From positions 77,851,285 through 77,915,284 of the forward strand of contig JALGQZ010000002.1 of the NCBI GenBank assembly GCA_023105745.1: a stretch of 64,000 nt of DNA, given 5' to 3'. The DNA comes from Austropuccinia psidii (Eukaryota > Basidiomycota > Pucciniomycetes > Pucciniales > Sphaerophragmiaceae). Positions within the stretch are counted from its first letter, which is position 1; the number at the start of each line of letters is the position of its first letter. The notes under the pieces were generated by a model that was not told the origin of the DNA, searched no databases, and was given only the letters and a program-made list of their open reading frames with translations. Below, one piece after another: positions 44,263-57,191 of this stretch. A program made the position numbers and the translations under genes.

Positions 44263-44520
44263 TCAGGTAAGCTTTTTTCTTTTTTGATACATTCTGTCAC
44301 AAAAAATAGCTTTCTTATATTTGAAATCCAAATAATAAGCATGAAGAATGTATGAATAAGTGCTTTTGAATCCCTCAAGGATGCCCTGGGAACGAATAGA
44401 ACTGGTCAAGTCTTGAAGGAAATGATAAGGCCAATCCATAATCTCAGCTAACTGGCTTTGTGAATGAACCGGCGGTTTTGAGATTGATCACCTTTGGAGA
44501 CTTTGAATGCAAAAGTTCTC
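44263..44520 (-). pseudogene. Nucleoporin Nup160-like fragment, frame-broken
   Basis: The minus-strand frame from 44487 to TGA 44263-44265 reads QLAEIMDWPYHFLQDL, then YILHAYYLDFKYKKA. This resembles the C-terminal helical part of Nup160 as remembered (QL..L..FPY..L, then YY.LL.AF...Y.KA). Just upstream a neighbouring frame gives NRRFIHKA, so one frameshift at about 44455 would join them. The end runs into AT-rich DNA. It lies about 70 bp beyond the QTRT1 stop on the same strand. It is a truncated relic, or one exon of a broken gene; no splice sites were established. Confidence 0.45.
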
Positions 44521-44588
44521 TTGAGTGATGCTTTGCCTTGAGGACACGGAATATTTCTTTTGTAATATTTATTAAATGATTTTGCTTC

Positions 44589-46841
44589 TTACGGTTTCAA
44601 GATTTTCTTTTGCACAATATCTACACCTACTGAGTATAAAGCTTCAACGCACCAATTTCTAGTTGTTTTTTTACAAAAGAAAAGTAGAAATTTAATTTAG
44701 AATGAAGGGCATTGATGTTTTGTTGATTATTGTAATAAAAGGAAGATAAAGATAAAAGAAACTCACGGATATGACGATACATCACCAGCATAATATTCGT
44801 GAAAAAACTCAATTAAAAATTGTGGGAATTTTTCTTGGGCGATTGAAGTCTAAATAAAATTAAAACACAACAGATGATGAGAATGCCAATCGAAAGTAGA
44901 TTAAAATGACAATTTGAACAGTTTTGTGGGCCTAAGTAACACTTGTTATTTTGTAGGCAATTGTGTTACTCCAGCCCAAACTTGAAACGATACTGATAAA
45001 CGTTTGAAAGGAATAAAAGAAACTAACTCGAATTTTTTCCATTAGTTGAGATTGATAAAATAAGTTATGGGCAGTGATGGATTGTATTGCCTTTTGAAAA
45101 ACGGATTGGTAAATTAGTTATTTTTCTGCATGTTGTATCTATGATTTGAAAGATTACTGACGACGGGGTTATTAGTTTTTAAAAGTTGAAATAAAAAGCT
45201 ACGACTTTGACCATTTCCATTTTGACAACTCAAACAACCACAATCTGAATCGATAACAGCAAAGTCTCTTTCAAACGGTTGCCTCTTGAAAAGTTTTAGG
45301 GGACCTTTAAACGTTAAGGCCACACCAAATCGAGCGGTTCTGGTGGGAAATACACAATCCTATGGAGAAGGGTTTCAATAGAGTAATAGAAGAATAAGGT
45401 TGAGAGTTTTTTTGCTCAAACTCAACTGCCATATCGATACCAAGAGCCACAGCCACTACTAAATCTTCTGAATATCCGATACCCATACAATATCTTGGTT
45501 TGAGCTCAGGTAATTTGTGAGTACATTGATGGATTATTCTCCAAAATTGATTTTTTGATTCACCACCGGATAATCCACCGATTGCATAGCCACCTAATTT
45601 TGACATACGAGCTGGATGAGTCATTGCGTCTAAGCAACGAGATCTTAGTTTGGGTGATAAGCCACCTTGAATTATGGCAAATAAAGATTGAGGGTGGGGT
45701 GGAGGCAAAAGATTTCTAGGATGGAAGTGTTGTTGAATACAACGATCAAGCCCTGATTGAATTATTAGATGAGAGTAAGAATAAGCTTGATAGATCAAGA
45801 AGGTAGGACGATTAATTACATCTGATTGATCTTTGCATTGCTTCTTCAACGCGTTCGGGATCTGGAGTGGTGGATGAGACTACATCATCTAACTGCCTAT
45901 TTAAGAACATGAGAAGATAAGTACAAGATTAATGAGCAAAATCAAATGTAGTTTGAAAATCGAGAAACAAAAAACAAAGACCAACATGATAATATCGGTA
46001 CCCAAGCTTTGTTGGATTTCGATTGAACGTTCAGGTGTTAATAATATCTTATCTTGATTTGATTGATCAAAAGGATTTTGAAATTCAACGCCATCTTCTG
46101 TGACTTTGGTTAATTTAGATCTTTAAAAATCATTCAGAATAAATAATTTCAAGTAATTTTTGATGACGATCAAGATTCAATGACAATGAATTAGTTTATG
46201 ATTTATACATATTATAAAAAGACGAGAAAAGGTGACGAAACATACAATGAAACCATTTGAAAGCCACCACTATCGCTTAATAAATTTGAATTCCAAGATT
46301 GAAAGTTATGAACTCCATTAGATTGATCTAAAATCTGAGTACCAGGTCTTAAAGAAAGGTGATAACTAGAATTTTAAAGATCAAGATGAATAAATCAACA
46401 ATTGAAGAAGATGAGTGGATTATCGAGGGCAAACAAACCAACCAACGTATTATTGAGGATTAAAGATATGCCGATTGCATTGATTTGATCATAGGTTAGA
46501 CCTTTTATGGAAGCTTGCTAAGGTCGGAATCAAGAGAATAAAGTCCGAGTTAGTTTCAAGAATTGAGTGATGATGAACGCATTTACTCACAGTTGCTACT
46601 GGCATAAAAGTAGGCAATGGAGTCAGACCATGAGGCAAAATCTAAAGAATCCATGAAGAAGAGGGATGATTAGCAAGAGACCCTTCTGCTGAAGACAAAT
46701 TGAAAGCTGAGACGATTCAAATACCAAATGTGAGAGTCTGGCTTTGGTTGTGGCGCATTTCTTGATGACGTTAAATTGGAGATTATTGGGATAGTTGAAA
46801 GTGGATGAGATATTAAAATTCTGAATTGGAGTGGTTAGCAT
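44589..46841 (-). CDS. QTRT1: Queuine tRNA-ribosyltransferase catalytic subunit, 11 exons
   Basis: Exons: 46725-46841, 46591-46641, 46447-46517, 46246-46365, 45986-46120, 45820-45896, 45427-45752, 45162-45359, 45028-45090, 44767-44849, 44589-44658; all introns GT-AG, 67-178 bp. They give 436 residues with every phase consistent; the human enzyme has about 403. It exchanges guanine for queuine at tRNA position 34 (G34 of Asn, Asp, His, Tyr tRNAs), in eukaryotes as a heterodimer with QTRT2. Visible: LPHG...[31 protein letters not shown] (Asp111), [38 protein letters not shown] (nucleophile Asp300), and the zinc site Cys339, Cys341, Cys344, His373. An in-frame TGA upstream supports ATG 46841. 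The residue before Asp300-Cys is Ala where Phe is usual. It appears functional. Confidence 0.95.
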
Positions 46842-49800
46842 TTCAAATTGGGGGAGGGGCTGAAGATTTGAGTCTGATCAATAAAAGCTGATGACTTGAG
46901 GCCGAAATGTGGTTGGATGATACAATTTAGTGCATTTGGATTGTGCGCTATGCATATTCAAATTGGGTTTTGTGGAATAAGCTTAAGAGTGACAATCAAT
47001 TTAAAATGAATTAAGCAAACATTCAACTGAGCAAATCGATCTAAATCGGCTGGATAAAATTATTAGGATGCAAACTGAAAGGTGTTATTTTTCATCAACA
47101 ACATTGAAGTTTTTTAGAACAATAGAAAAATAAAGAAACAAGTCTACCTGAAAGGTGAAAAGATGATACAAGAGTTTCATAGCGAAGATACTGTCGAATT
47201 AGACGATTAGTGAAACTACTATGTTTGTAATAAATATCAAGTCAGTTTGAGTATTTCATTTGTAATTTGGAAAACAAATTACCTGTGTTAATATAATAAT
47301 TGAATGATTAATTAAATGAGTTACGTTTTACGACAGACTAATGTGTTGGGGAGAACAAAGTATGCTTTAAGTATACAATGGTCTAATTCTAAGTATTAGT
47401 ATAACTTATGATTGGAGTTCTCCGAGCTGGAAAGATAGAAGTGATCAAAGTGAGCTTCTTTTATAGTGATGATCTCCTGAATGATCATTACGTCATTGTT
47501 TGTTTGAGAGAACATTTTTGATTTCACGTGTGATCGCTCGCTTCCAGAAAGAACTCGTTTTTCTTCACTTTCAGCAAAAATGAGTACTGAGTTCAGCCAG
47601 GTCATCATCAAAGCTCTCAAATCTCAATGGCATCCTGCATGAACTAATTTTGGATAATTTTAATTTGATTACTTGAATCATTTTATCCTTTTATTCCACC
47701 TTGAAATTCTTTGATTGTTTTAAAGAAAAAAAAAAGCTCACCATAACCACAAATTCATAATTCTTGGATTTGGAACTTTTTGCAACATTTGAATGACCCA
47801 AGGAAATACTCAAATGAAAGGAAGTCTTTCAACATAATCAAAAGAAACTCCTCAAATTTAGAGTCATAACAGTATCAAAAAATCTATACAATTGCACTGG
47901 GAGAACCAAGTTGAACTCATAGTTGTAAGCACCAAACCAATGAAGCAATTGAACATGATTTTGAGATGGTTGAACAACATTGGATCATCAATTATAACTG
48001 TATACCAAAAAAATCAAATCAGGAAGACAAAGGAAAACCAAAGATCACTGCACAGATGGCCCAAAAGAATGAGAAGCAAAAATCTTGATTTACTTTGTCT
48101 GAAAAGAATAGATTTTAGATTTTATTCTAATGTGAAAAATGATAATAATAAAGTTTTTTTCTCATTAATTTAAATATTTAAAAATAATGAAAAATCAAAA
48201 CAAAATTGACCTTAAGTTGATGATATTTCATTAGATAAAATGTAGTGGAAATATAAGGTAGTGGTAGAAAGCTATCATGTATTTTTTTTGAAATTCCTTC
48301 ATAATGGTTTTGTAATATTTTTTTTTTGAAAAATACTTTTCTTTTAATTTATAAAAGAAAATCATGATTAAACTTGCCTTTGAGTTACTTTTCATGAAGT
48401 ATCACATCATCATACAAGTTGTTAGATAGATGAAGGTCTAATGGCTTAACAAACTGATCTAATAATTGATATACCCATGAGTGAATAAAGGTTTATAAGA
48501 ACTCACAATATTTCAATTTGAAAGATTCTGAAATCAAGGGCTCAAGTATTGATGAGCGCTGATAATATTATTGGATTATCAGTAACCATGAGCAAATTGG
48601 CTTCACCTGAAAGTGCATTTGAAAATTAGCTTGGACCCATAATACAATGAGAATGGCTCCCTCCTCTGAATTGGGTTGTACCTAATATTCCAATGTTCAT
48701 TGATAATCCAGGTTCTTCCAAGCCACTATAATATGAAATAACTTTAAATATTCTTATTATTTTTCATTCTATACAACACAAATGTATTAATTATATGAGA
48801 TATCTTCAGAAATTTTGATTGATTGAAAAGGGTTTGCATTCTATTTTTATCTTCATGCAGATATTTCATGTTATAATCATTCCAGCTTACATATATATTC
48901 TGAATTCCAAAATTTGTATTTGTCTTTTGAATGCCTTCATAAGTAAAATTCAATTCCCAAAAATAAATGAAACCTTTATTTTACTTTTTTATATATAGTA
49001 ATATTAATCCAAATTTTTTCTTTAAAAATTGTCTTGGAAAAAACCCTCATCTTAAGAAGAAAAATATTTTTCTTTTTTTTTTATATGATCAGTTTTCTTA
49101 AAATTAAACAGAAATAAAATAAAGACTTCAAAAATTTTTCATTAATGAAATCATTAAGAAAGAAAGAAAAAGTAAAAAAAATACAAAATCTCTCATTCAT
49201 TGTTCATAATTTCCTCAATATCATTATAGTTATGATTTTCATTTTATTATTTCTGTTATCATTAATGAATATCATAAATCTTGTCTATGAGTAAATCTCT
49301 CATCTCTCATTTTTAAACAGGAAAAATATCTTATTTTGGTTCTTTTGATTTCCTTTTTATTGAAAATATTAGTAATAAGGTCTATAAGATGAATCCTAAG
49401 ACTTGAAAAGTATTCAGGATCATAATTAATATTAATCTTTCAGGATCAAAGGGATAAAAATTGTAAAAAATGTTAATTATTTCTAATATAAAAGCCATTA
49501 AAGTAGCAGGTATTACAGGGCTATTACTTTAATCCTCAGTATTGAAGTATAAAATAAAAATTTGTAATAATTAAACAAAAATCAGAAATTATATCATCAA
49601 ATAAAATAAACTTTATAAAAATTGATAATAAAGTTAAAAAATTGAACTAAAATAAATACTTTTATGTCTTTAAATTAGAAAAATAAGATTTCTTTTATTG
49701 ATTTTATTTTAAAAAAAATATGATAAAGTAATCTAAATTTTAGTTATAAAAAAAATATAGCTCATTTGTCATAGTTTTTTTTTATCATTGATTTTTTGAG

Positions 49801-52649
49801 GTCCATTTATCCTCTTATTTTAATTTTTTGAGAAAAAGCTCTTTTAATTATTTTTTTTTTGTTTTTTAAATTTTTTAATTTGAAAAATGAAGAAGGGAAA
49901 GCTTTAATTGAGAAAAAAAAATTGTGGGAAGGAATTATAGGAAATTTATAAATTCAATATCCTAATTATAATCTTAATTTGAAATTTCAATGTCACTTTG
50001 GATCTTAAAAGATGAGGACCAAGTCATTTCATCTCTGAGAGATATCTTAATATACTTCTCATATCATTAAGCCAAATAGTTTTTTAGAAACTTTATCTCA
50101 CTGTGATTCTGTTTAAATTAATTCAAGCCTCAAATTAAGAGCTTTATGATAATCCTTTAAAGATTAAAACCAATTTTATGATTTTAAAAGATAATTTCTA
50201 GAATTTTTGATTTTTTTTTTCCTTAAAAAAAGGCTAATGATTAATCAATTACATGAATTATAGATTAAATTTATTAAAAATAAATTTTCTTGTGAGTTTG
50301 TGTTTTTCTTATAGGGAAATGTTAAAAAATTACCATAAAAAACTGATCAAAATCTGAGGAAATACCTTGTGAAATTCTCAATAATTAAATATATATATTT
50401 GAGAGGTAGTTTTCAATATGTTCTGAAAAGGGCTGGATATTGCTCTGAAGTAATATTTGGATTTCTTCAAGATTCCTTCCAAAAATTGTCAAGCTTATTT
50501 CTGTGGAGCCTCACTTGAATATTATCAATTAAATTAATGTTATATGCTATTAATAAAAATAAACACAAGAAAACAAAACAAGAAACCCTATTTTTATTTT
50601 ATTTTGAAAATACGAAAAAGAAATTGATAAATAATTATACTGAATTCACCTTATAAATTACTTATGAATACATATTTACTATTCATTTCAGGTTAAATAG
50701 ATTTATAATCATAAAATTATTCTCATAGAACTATAATATTCTTGATTAAGAATTCTAAATGAATAACTTTGATAAGATAAAATATATATAAAAATTATTT
50801 TCTTTCAAAGTAACATGAAGATCAACTATTCAAAAACAATTAAATCATTTTTTTACTTATTCAAAATTAAGAATTTTTCAACTATTTTCAATTTCTATTC
50901 AATATTAATATAAGATTTAAAATAATTTTTGAAAAGAATTTAAAGATTTTCTCTTAATAAATTTAAGAAAAAAATTAATTTAGAAAGCTTAAAAAAAATA
51001 ATTACTACTTTTTTTTTTTTTTTAATTAATTTGATTTATTTAAATGTTTTAAATTGGAGAAATTAAAGAATTCCTATAATATAATTAAGTTTAAGAAATA
51101 TTTAAATAAAACAAAAAAAATCTTTATTTTTTTTTAAGAAAATGAAGAAATAATCATAAATTCAAATTATTAAAAAAATATATTAATCTTGAAAAATAAA
51201 AAAAAAAGAAAATAAAAATCATATGAAATATAAAAAAATATAATTTAAAAATAATTAAAATAGAAAATGAGTTTGGTGGAATATTTTAAAATAAGAAATG
51301 ATTAAAATTAATCCTAAGAATATCAATAGCTAAATTTTAACTTCACTTCAATATAGAAAATTTAATTAAATTTGATTAATATTAAGTATATAAAGATTAA
51401 AAATTGAAGACATATCATATCTCTTGATACAGCTTCTCCCCTGAATTTTTCAAAATGATAGCTCAATAAATCAAAAATTATTAAAATGATTATATTTGGT
51501 TTTGAAATATTTTTATATGAGCTAAATCAGGATAATTAATTTAAAAAGATTTATTTTTCAACAGAGTTATAGAAACTGATAAATAAATTTTTATTAGAAA
51601 AAAAAAACATTCTATTGTACATAAATTTAAAAAAAAACTGATTTTTAGAGGAAAATCAATTTAAATATGCTTTGAGTATTCAATGACTCTTTCCTCAAAG
51701 AAAAAAATTCTACTAAATATAAACCCTTTGATGGAAGCTTACAAATATTTCCAAATAATAAAATAAGGGAAAGATATTCTTCTCAAAAATTTCAAATAAT
51801 CTGGTTATAATTGAAAAAATTCCCTCTATGGAGTTTTTTTAAGCTAAATTATTGGAAATATCTCCTAGATGTTTATTATTTTCTTCAAAGGGATTCTTGA
51901 AATATAATTTGTTTCATTAAGAGTGAAGCTATTATTCAAATTTTAAATAAATAATTTTACTATAAGAAGAGAAGTGAAATAGGTGTATTCTGTTCCACTA
52001 TAGATAGAATTTTATAAGACACAGAAATTTAATTTTAGGTTTTATCTTTAATAATATCTATATTATAAGAAAATATTCAAGTAATTGAGAATTTTTCTCA
52101 TTGATTGAAGATCTCAAAATATAGTGTTTCTAGTGTTAATATTCTCTATCTATGGTTTTTGTAACTGAGCTGGTGAAGCTTTAATATTTAGGTAAATTTC
52201 TATAAGACAGATGATAAAGGTTTAATTTCTTTTTTAATTAAATGATATTAATAAATAAAAGAATACATATTTAATTAAAGTAAGCCTTTAATATGTGTTT
52301 TTTGAGCCAAAGACCTTTAACTAGCTTTAACAAAAAATAATATTTACAAAACTCAATTAAATATATTTTGCTTAAATTTGTGACTTTAAAGTCTTCCAAA
52401 ACTTCCACTTTAAGATTAAATATATGTCCTAGCTTTCAAATGTATCAAATTTTTCTCCCATTTCAAATTTAAAATGCAACACATGCTGTCAGGAATATCC
52501 ACTTTGCTCATGGTGAGTCAGTATAGAAGATGAAAAAAATATTAACATACCTCAAGAAAAAAAATGGTAATTATTAGATATGATAATAGTCTTAAGACTT
52601 TCAAAGATAGGAATAAAATTAATATCCAAATTTTGAATATATGGGGGTC
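46842..52649. other. Upstream flank of QTRT1, then AT-rich DNA without a recognised gene
   Basis: 46842-47640 is GC-richer than the rest and probably holds the QTRT1 promoter; a CACGTG box lies at about 47525. A 20-codon ORF from ATG at about 47580 (plus strand) might be the first exon of an unidentified divergent gene. 47890-48170 has protein-like stretches in two frames that I cannot identify. From 48200 on it is AT-rich with long A/T runs and no supported gene. Confidence 0.4.
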
Positions 52650-53072
52650 AGTCACAGTGGATCTTTTATAAGTGAAGAGGGCCTAGAACTCAGGGCAATG
52701 GACTCAGAGGAAAAAGATAAAAAATCAAATAGTGTAAATCAGAATAAGATCTCTAATAAAGAGAAATAAGAAATTCAGCTCAAAGAATGCAGCAATATGA
52801 AATAACAAAAGAAGAACCAACTAAAAAGAAGCTCAAGTATACTGTTTTAAACTGTTAAAAAGGGAAGAAGGGTTAATAATTTTATGGCCACAAGATGCTA
52901 TTGAACAGGTGAGGGAAGGCTAAAACTAGCTTTGGTATTGAGTAATATGATATTCCAAATTAAGAATTAAGATATGATTAATAATAAATCAAGTATATAA
53001 ATTAAATTAGGAAAAGGTTCCCAGAGGAAAGAAGAGGGGCTGGTATATATGAGAATCCACCAGCCCTGGTCC
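52650..53072. repeat. Diverged relic LTR of the C family
   Basis: GTCACAGTGGATCTT, GAAGAGGGCCTAGAACTCAG, GAACAGGTGAGGGAAGGCTAA and GAAGAGGGGCTGGTATAT match LTR C (18304-18740) in the same order and orientation with many differences. Only the first part of the LTR is recognisable and no element body adjoins it. Confidence 0.8.
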
Positions 53073-53479
53073 AAGAAAGGAGCTTCTTCAGAATATTAAT
53101 TGATTTGAACAGTAAAGGTTCTGTATGGATACACAGGGAATGTTTTCTGTTGAGAAACAAGTGAAAGGATATTTTAATTCCCTTGTGGTCATGTTTCTTT
53201 TAATTAAAACCTCTGAATAATCAAGGATAAGAAAAATCTCAGAAGCAGGTTCCACAAGAGGCTTAAGAGCTAATTAAAACTGTTAAATAAACTAGCTACA
53301 TGGATTTGATATCAATTTCTGAAACTGAAGCACTTCAAAGTGTTTTTTTGACTATTAAATAACTATTAAACCCCCTCCAAAAAATACTTCGAGCTACCTA
53401 TAAAGAAAGAGATTTTCTTGAGACTTTCATTTGAAGACCTTAAACTCTTTTAGTAGGAAACATCAGCTTTATGTGAGAC
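53073..53479. other. No recognised feature
   Basis: Between the relic LTR and the Copia relic. No open frame or repeat was recognised. Confidence 0.4.
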
Positions 53480-53790
53480 ACTGGGAACCCATTAAACGTT
53501 TATTTTAAATCCTCAAATAATTTCATTGACAAAGAAATATGTGCAATTAAGGTAACAGGTTCATTTTCTTGATAAGGCATCATTTGAAATTCAAATTCTA
53601 GCTTTATTATTGAAAAGAACTTTTCTGGTAGTGGTGATGTTACAGAAATTGAGGTTACATATTTCTTGAAACAAGTTTTGGTTTACCTTGTATAATGCAA
53701 CATATTCTGCTTCACATCCTTATATTGCCACAATTTTTTGCTTCTTTGAACACCAATGAATAGGAAAGTCAACTAGCACAAGTAAGAATT
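53480..53790 (-). pseudogene. Copia-type RNase H relic
   Basis: On the minus strand PIHWCSKKQKIVAI, a stop, then GCEAEYVALY follow in the order of the Copia RNase H (consensus P.SW.SKKQ..VALSS.EAEY.A), and further on VLFNNKARI and NDALSRK appear. Stops and changes show long decay. The stretch to its right (to about 54980), read on the same strand, may be older Copia pol but no motif is secure. Confidence 0.65.
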
Positions 53791-55649
53791 CCAATTGTTA
53801 TTGCTCATGTGAGCCTCCCCAGTTATCAAAAGACAAGGATGATGTCTTGAGGGAAAGGGAAAGAGTATAAGTTTTTAAAAAAAATACCACATTAAGTGAT
53901 AAAGGGACTTTCAATTATGTTCAAGAGGAAATAAGGAATAAGTTTGTAATCAATTGACAGAAAATGCAAGTTCTGGACACTCTACAGAGACTCAATAAAA
54001 AAGTGAACCTACAAAATATTGAAAGAGTGTTGCATCTATGAATGTTTGAGTTGTAAGGGGATGAAATTTAAAGTAAATGGTTAAAGCAGGGGAGTCATGT
54101 TTTAGGAATGGGAATTTATATTCTTACAGAATTCCTTTTGTAAGAATGGACTTAAAAACTCTAATTCCAAAAATCTTCTAAAAAAGATGAGAACCACTTA
54201 ACATCTAGCTTGGTTTGAATTTGGGTATGAAATTGAGAAAGGATTTCTGTGCAGTTGGAGGAGATATTTTAAAAAAGTCATAGCTCTATCAGCATCTTAA
54301 GATGGCTTGTGATTTCAAAGTGTTTTGTATTTGTAGAATAAACTCTATAGACAGGAGTAATGAATTAAAGCTACAGAGAGAGAGCAGTTGATATAAACTT
54401 GGGGCACTGACTTCTTTGGTGGCTTAGAGTGCCAAAGGGACTTCCTTTCCAACAAACCTACCACTAACATATTGGGCTTGTTTAATCTCTTTGACAACAG
54501 GTAAAGTGAACAGCTTCTATGATGGGATTAAGAAATTAAGACACTTCTGGTAATTGTACTATGCAGCAAGTTGGTAATGTTTTGGGCTTTGATTAACTTA
54601 ATTTGTGCTGTAATCAAGTAATTAAAACAAGGGCCAATATGTTAGAAAACCAAGGAATCATACAAAAAAGGAATGAAATGGTTGCCAATTCATATCTATA
54701 AAGATGGTAGCTCATGGATTGAATAGTTGTGTGAATTGGAAACCTCTTATCAACTGTCTCAGTTAGTGACAATTACCCTGGAAAAAGGGGTTTGACTTGT
54801 GACAGTTTTTTTCCCATGCTACCCTGCGAAATTCACTGGTCAGTATTGAGGGCCATTTTTTTGTCAAAATGTTCCCAGTGTCAGTTGACAAGGAGGAGCT
54901 GTTCACCTCTGCATTGGTCCTGTAGCTGGTTCAAGCCACATTGGAGAAAAACATCCAAGCAGGATTTATAAAAGATATTTTTTGATATTAAATGGGAAGA
55001 TCTAGGAATATTTTGGAATATTACATAAAATATTGAATTAAATTTTCAGAAGTTTCAGGAAGAATGCAGAAAGTTTTGGAATATTTCAGAAGAATTACGA
55101 TTTTTTATGAAGAAAAGAAGAAAATTGATTCAAAAAAGGAAAAGGAAATCTCAATGGTTGACCTAGAAAACAAATCATGTGAAGCATATGTACATGTTAA
55201 AACTATATAGTTTACATGAATATACAATACACAGCCTCAAGAACAGTAAGATTACAGAACAATATAATGAACCTTGAACACTGCTTTGGTAAAGAAGGAT
55301 ATTTTGGAAGAAGTAAAAACCAACACAGTTTCGCCATACTAGGAAATCTTTAGCCCCACAAATATATTAAAAAACTCAAGCATGGAGCTTTATTCAGAGG
55401 AATTTCAATTTTGATAGTATAGTATCACACAATTTCTACACCTTATTGCATCATCAATAGAATCATGCAATTCACTTCAGTTAATCCCAATGAAGCTATA
55501 TGGAGAAGAGAATTAGAAATGAATCTTCCCTGCCTAAATTCAACTGAATAAAAAAAATTAAAGGCTATTCAAGAAACTACAATGGATTTACCAAGAGGAA
55601 ATTTTTCTTAGTAATACTAACACATATCAAATTTAATGAAAATGATGCA
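53791..55649. other. AT-rich DNA, perhaps further Copia remnants; no gene called
   Basis: Minus-strand translations around 54300-54600 have a coding-like composition (for example LPEVS and PIIEAVHF) but no diagnostic motif, and all are stop-ridden. Confidence 0.3.
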
Positions 55650-56975
55650 TTTTATACATGAAATGATGGAATAATGAAATAAAACCACCAGAAAAATTCT
55701 CTCAAGATTGCATATCAAACTTACATTAGTAATAAATGAAAATACAGGAGATCTAAAAGAAACACTTTCCTTTCCTTTACTCAAATTCAATAATGGTAGT
55801 GCACTCAATAGCAAGTTCTGTATTTCCCACTTTCTTCATTTCCAAGAATAATATCACCAGTCAAATTGTCTCAATGACATCACATGATTTTGATAAAAAA
55901 AAAACACTAGCAAAATCCTCTCAGAAAAAGAAAAATGTCACCAGATATATTCTCTCAAAGATATCATATAACTAGAAGAAAGTTCAATTGTCAGGATCTG
56001 TATTTTCTCCACTTTCTTGGCACAAAAAAAGGGAATCTTACCAGCAAAATTATCTAACTAAAATCACATGATTTTGATACAAAAAGCACCACTGGAAAAA
56101 TTATCTCAGCAAATTGTTGCTACACCAAAACTACACATCTCACCAGCCAAAACATCTCAACTATCATCGTTCTAAGTACACTGATTTGAGAATCTCCATG
56201 AAGGCCCATAAGGTATAAATGGAGGTCTTCTCTCCCACATTTTTCCAATCATCATGCAACAAGCTCCCACTATCCAGGATCACAACCATCCCTGAACTAG
56301 CAGGATATCTAAAGTAGTAAAAGTGTTTTTAGTCATGAAAATCTCATGAGCCTTTCTCAATAGCTTAGTATTGCTGAAGAAAAGTAGTATAACCAGAGAA
56401 AAATCTCAGTAGCTTAGTATTATCAAAAAAATAGTTGTATAACCATAGTAAAACCTTAGTAGATTTTCTCAGAAGCTTAGAATTATTAAAAGAAATGAAG
56501 TAGTGATATAAACTCAGTATTAAGAAATTATTAAAGAAGTATTAAAGGAATCAAACTCAGTAACTTTATTCTTAGCATTAAGATTCAAGAATATCATCAT
56601 AATAATAATAAAACAATAAAAAAATAAATATTTTTATCAGTATTATTAAAATAACAGAAAACCTTAGTCTTTATTTTATTAACAATTTCAGTTTTAAATC
56701 AGAGTTTTGACTGTATTCGAATTGATAAGTCTGATTTAGAGACTGCTAATAAGTCTTCTTTATCTGTTAAAGCCACAAATCTTATCTTATTTTGTGATTC
56801 TCTGTAATCTGACTATTCATTATTATTTAAATGGGTAGCTAATACACCTTAGCACCCATGGCTATTGAACAATTCTGAAATTTTGAACAGACTTACCAAT
56901 AATTTCCCCCTCAAGGTACTGCCCTATTTCATCCCACACCAAAGGAGTTCCCACATCTGATGTCCCAACAGTGGC
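55650..56975 (+). repeat. 5' LTR of element D (left boundary uncertain)
   Basis: It shares sequence with the inverted copy at 6740-7880. The left part contains about seven copies of a TCACCAGCAAAATTATCTCAA-like motif spaced 30-100 bp apart (55682-56155). The right end is near 56975, after CAACAG or slightly before. Confidence 0.6.
56213..56222 (+). promoter_or_regulatory. TATA box of LTR D
   Basis: GTATAAATGG, followed by a pyrimidine-rich stretch (CTTCTCTCCCAC) and conserved in position in the inverted D-type LTR near 7447-7456. Confidence 0.6.
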
Positions 56976-57191
56976 CAAAATCTTTAAAAATCAATAATCA
57001 GTAAATCAAAAAAAAATTAAATCCATACAAAAGCCTTTTATCAATCAAAAATCTCAAAAGCCTATCAATTTAATCTGGAGTCAGAAAAACCACAAAAGTT
57101 TGAATCATTATCAGAATCAAGTGCTTTAAAAAAATAATTTTATTATTATTATCCAAAAAGAGGCAAGACACCACTTGGAGAAGAATTGCAC

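Noticed and set aside
44360..44455. Plus-strand frame reading AFESLKDALGTNRTGQVL
   Set aside because: Protein-like, but the minus-strand frame at the same place has better family agreement (Nup160-like) and longer continuity.
45307..45849. A single-exon 180-codon reading of QTRT1
   Set aside because: It reads through two introns at both ends. The spliced exon 7 (45427-45752) explains the homologous part, and the flanking residues do not match the family.
47396..47620. 74-codon minus-strand ORF upstream of QTRT1
   Set aside because: No recognisable features and no link to the QTRT1 first exon; an in-frame stop precedes the QTRT1 ATG.
53806..53825. TGTGAGCC at 53806 as an LTR start
   Set aside because: Isolated match without polypurine tract, partner LTR or family similarity beyond the octamer.
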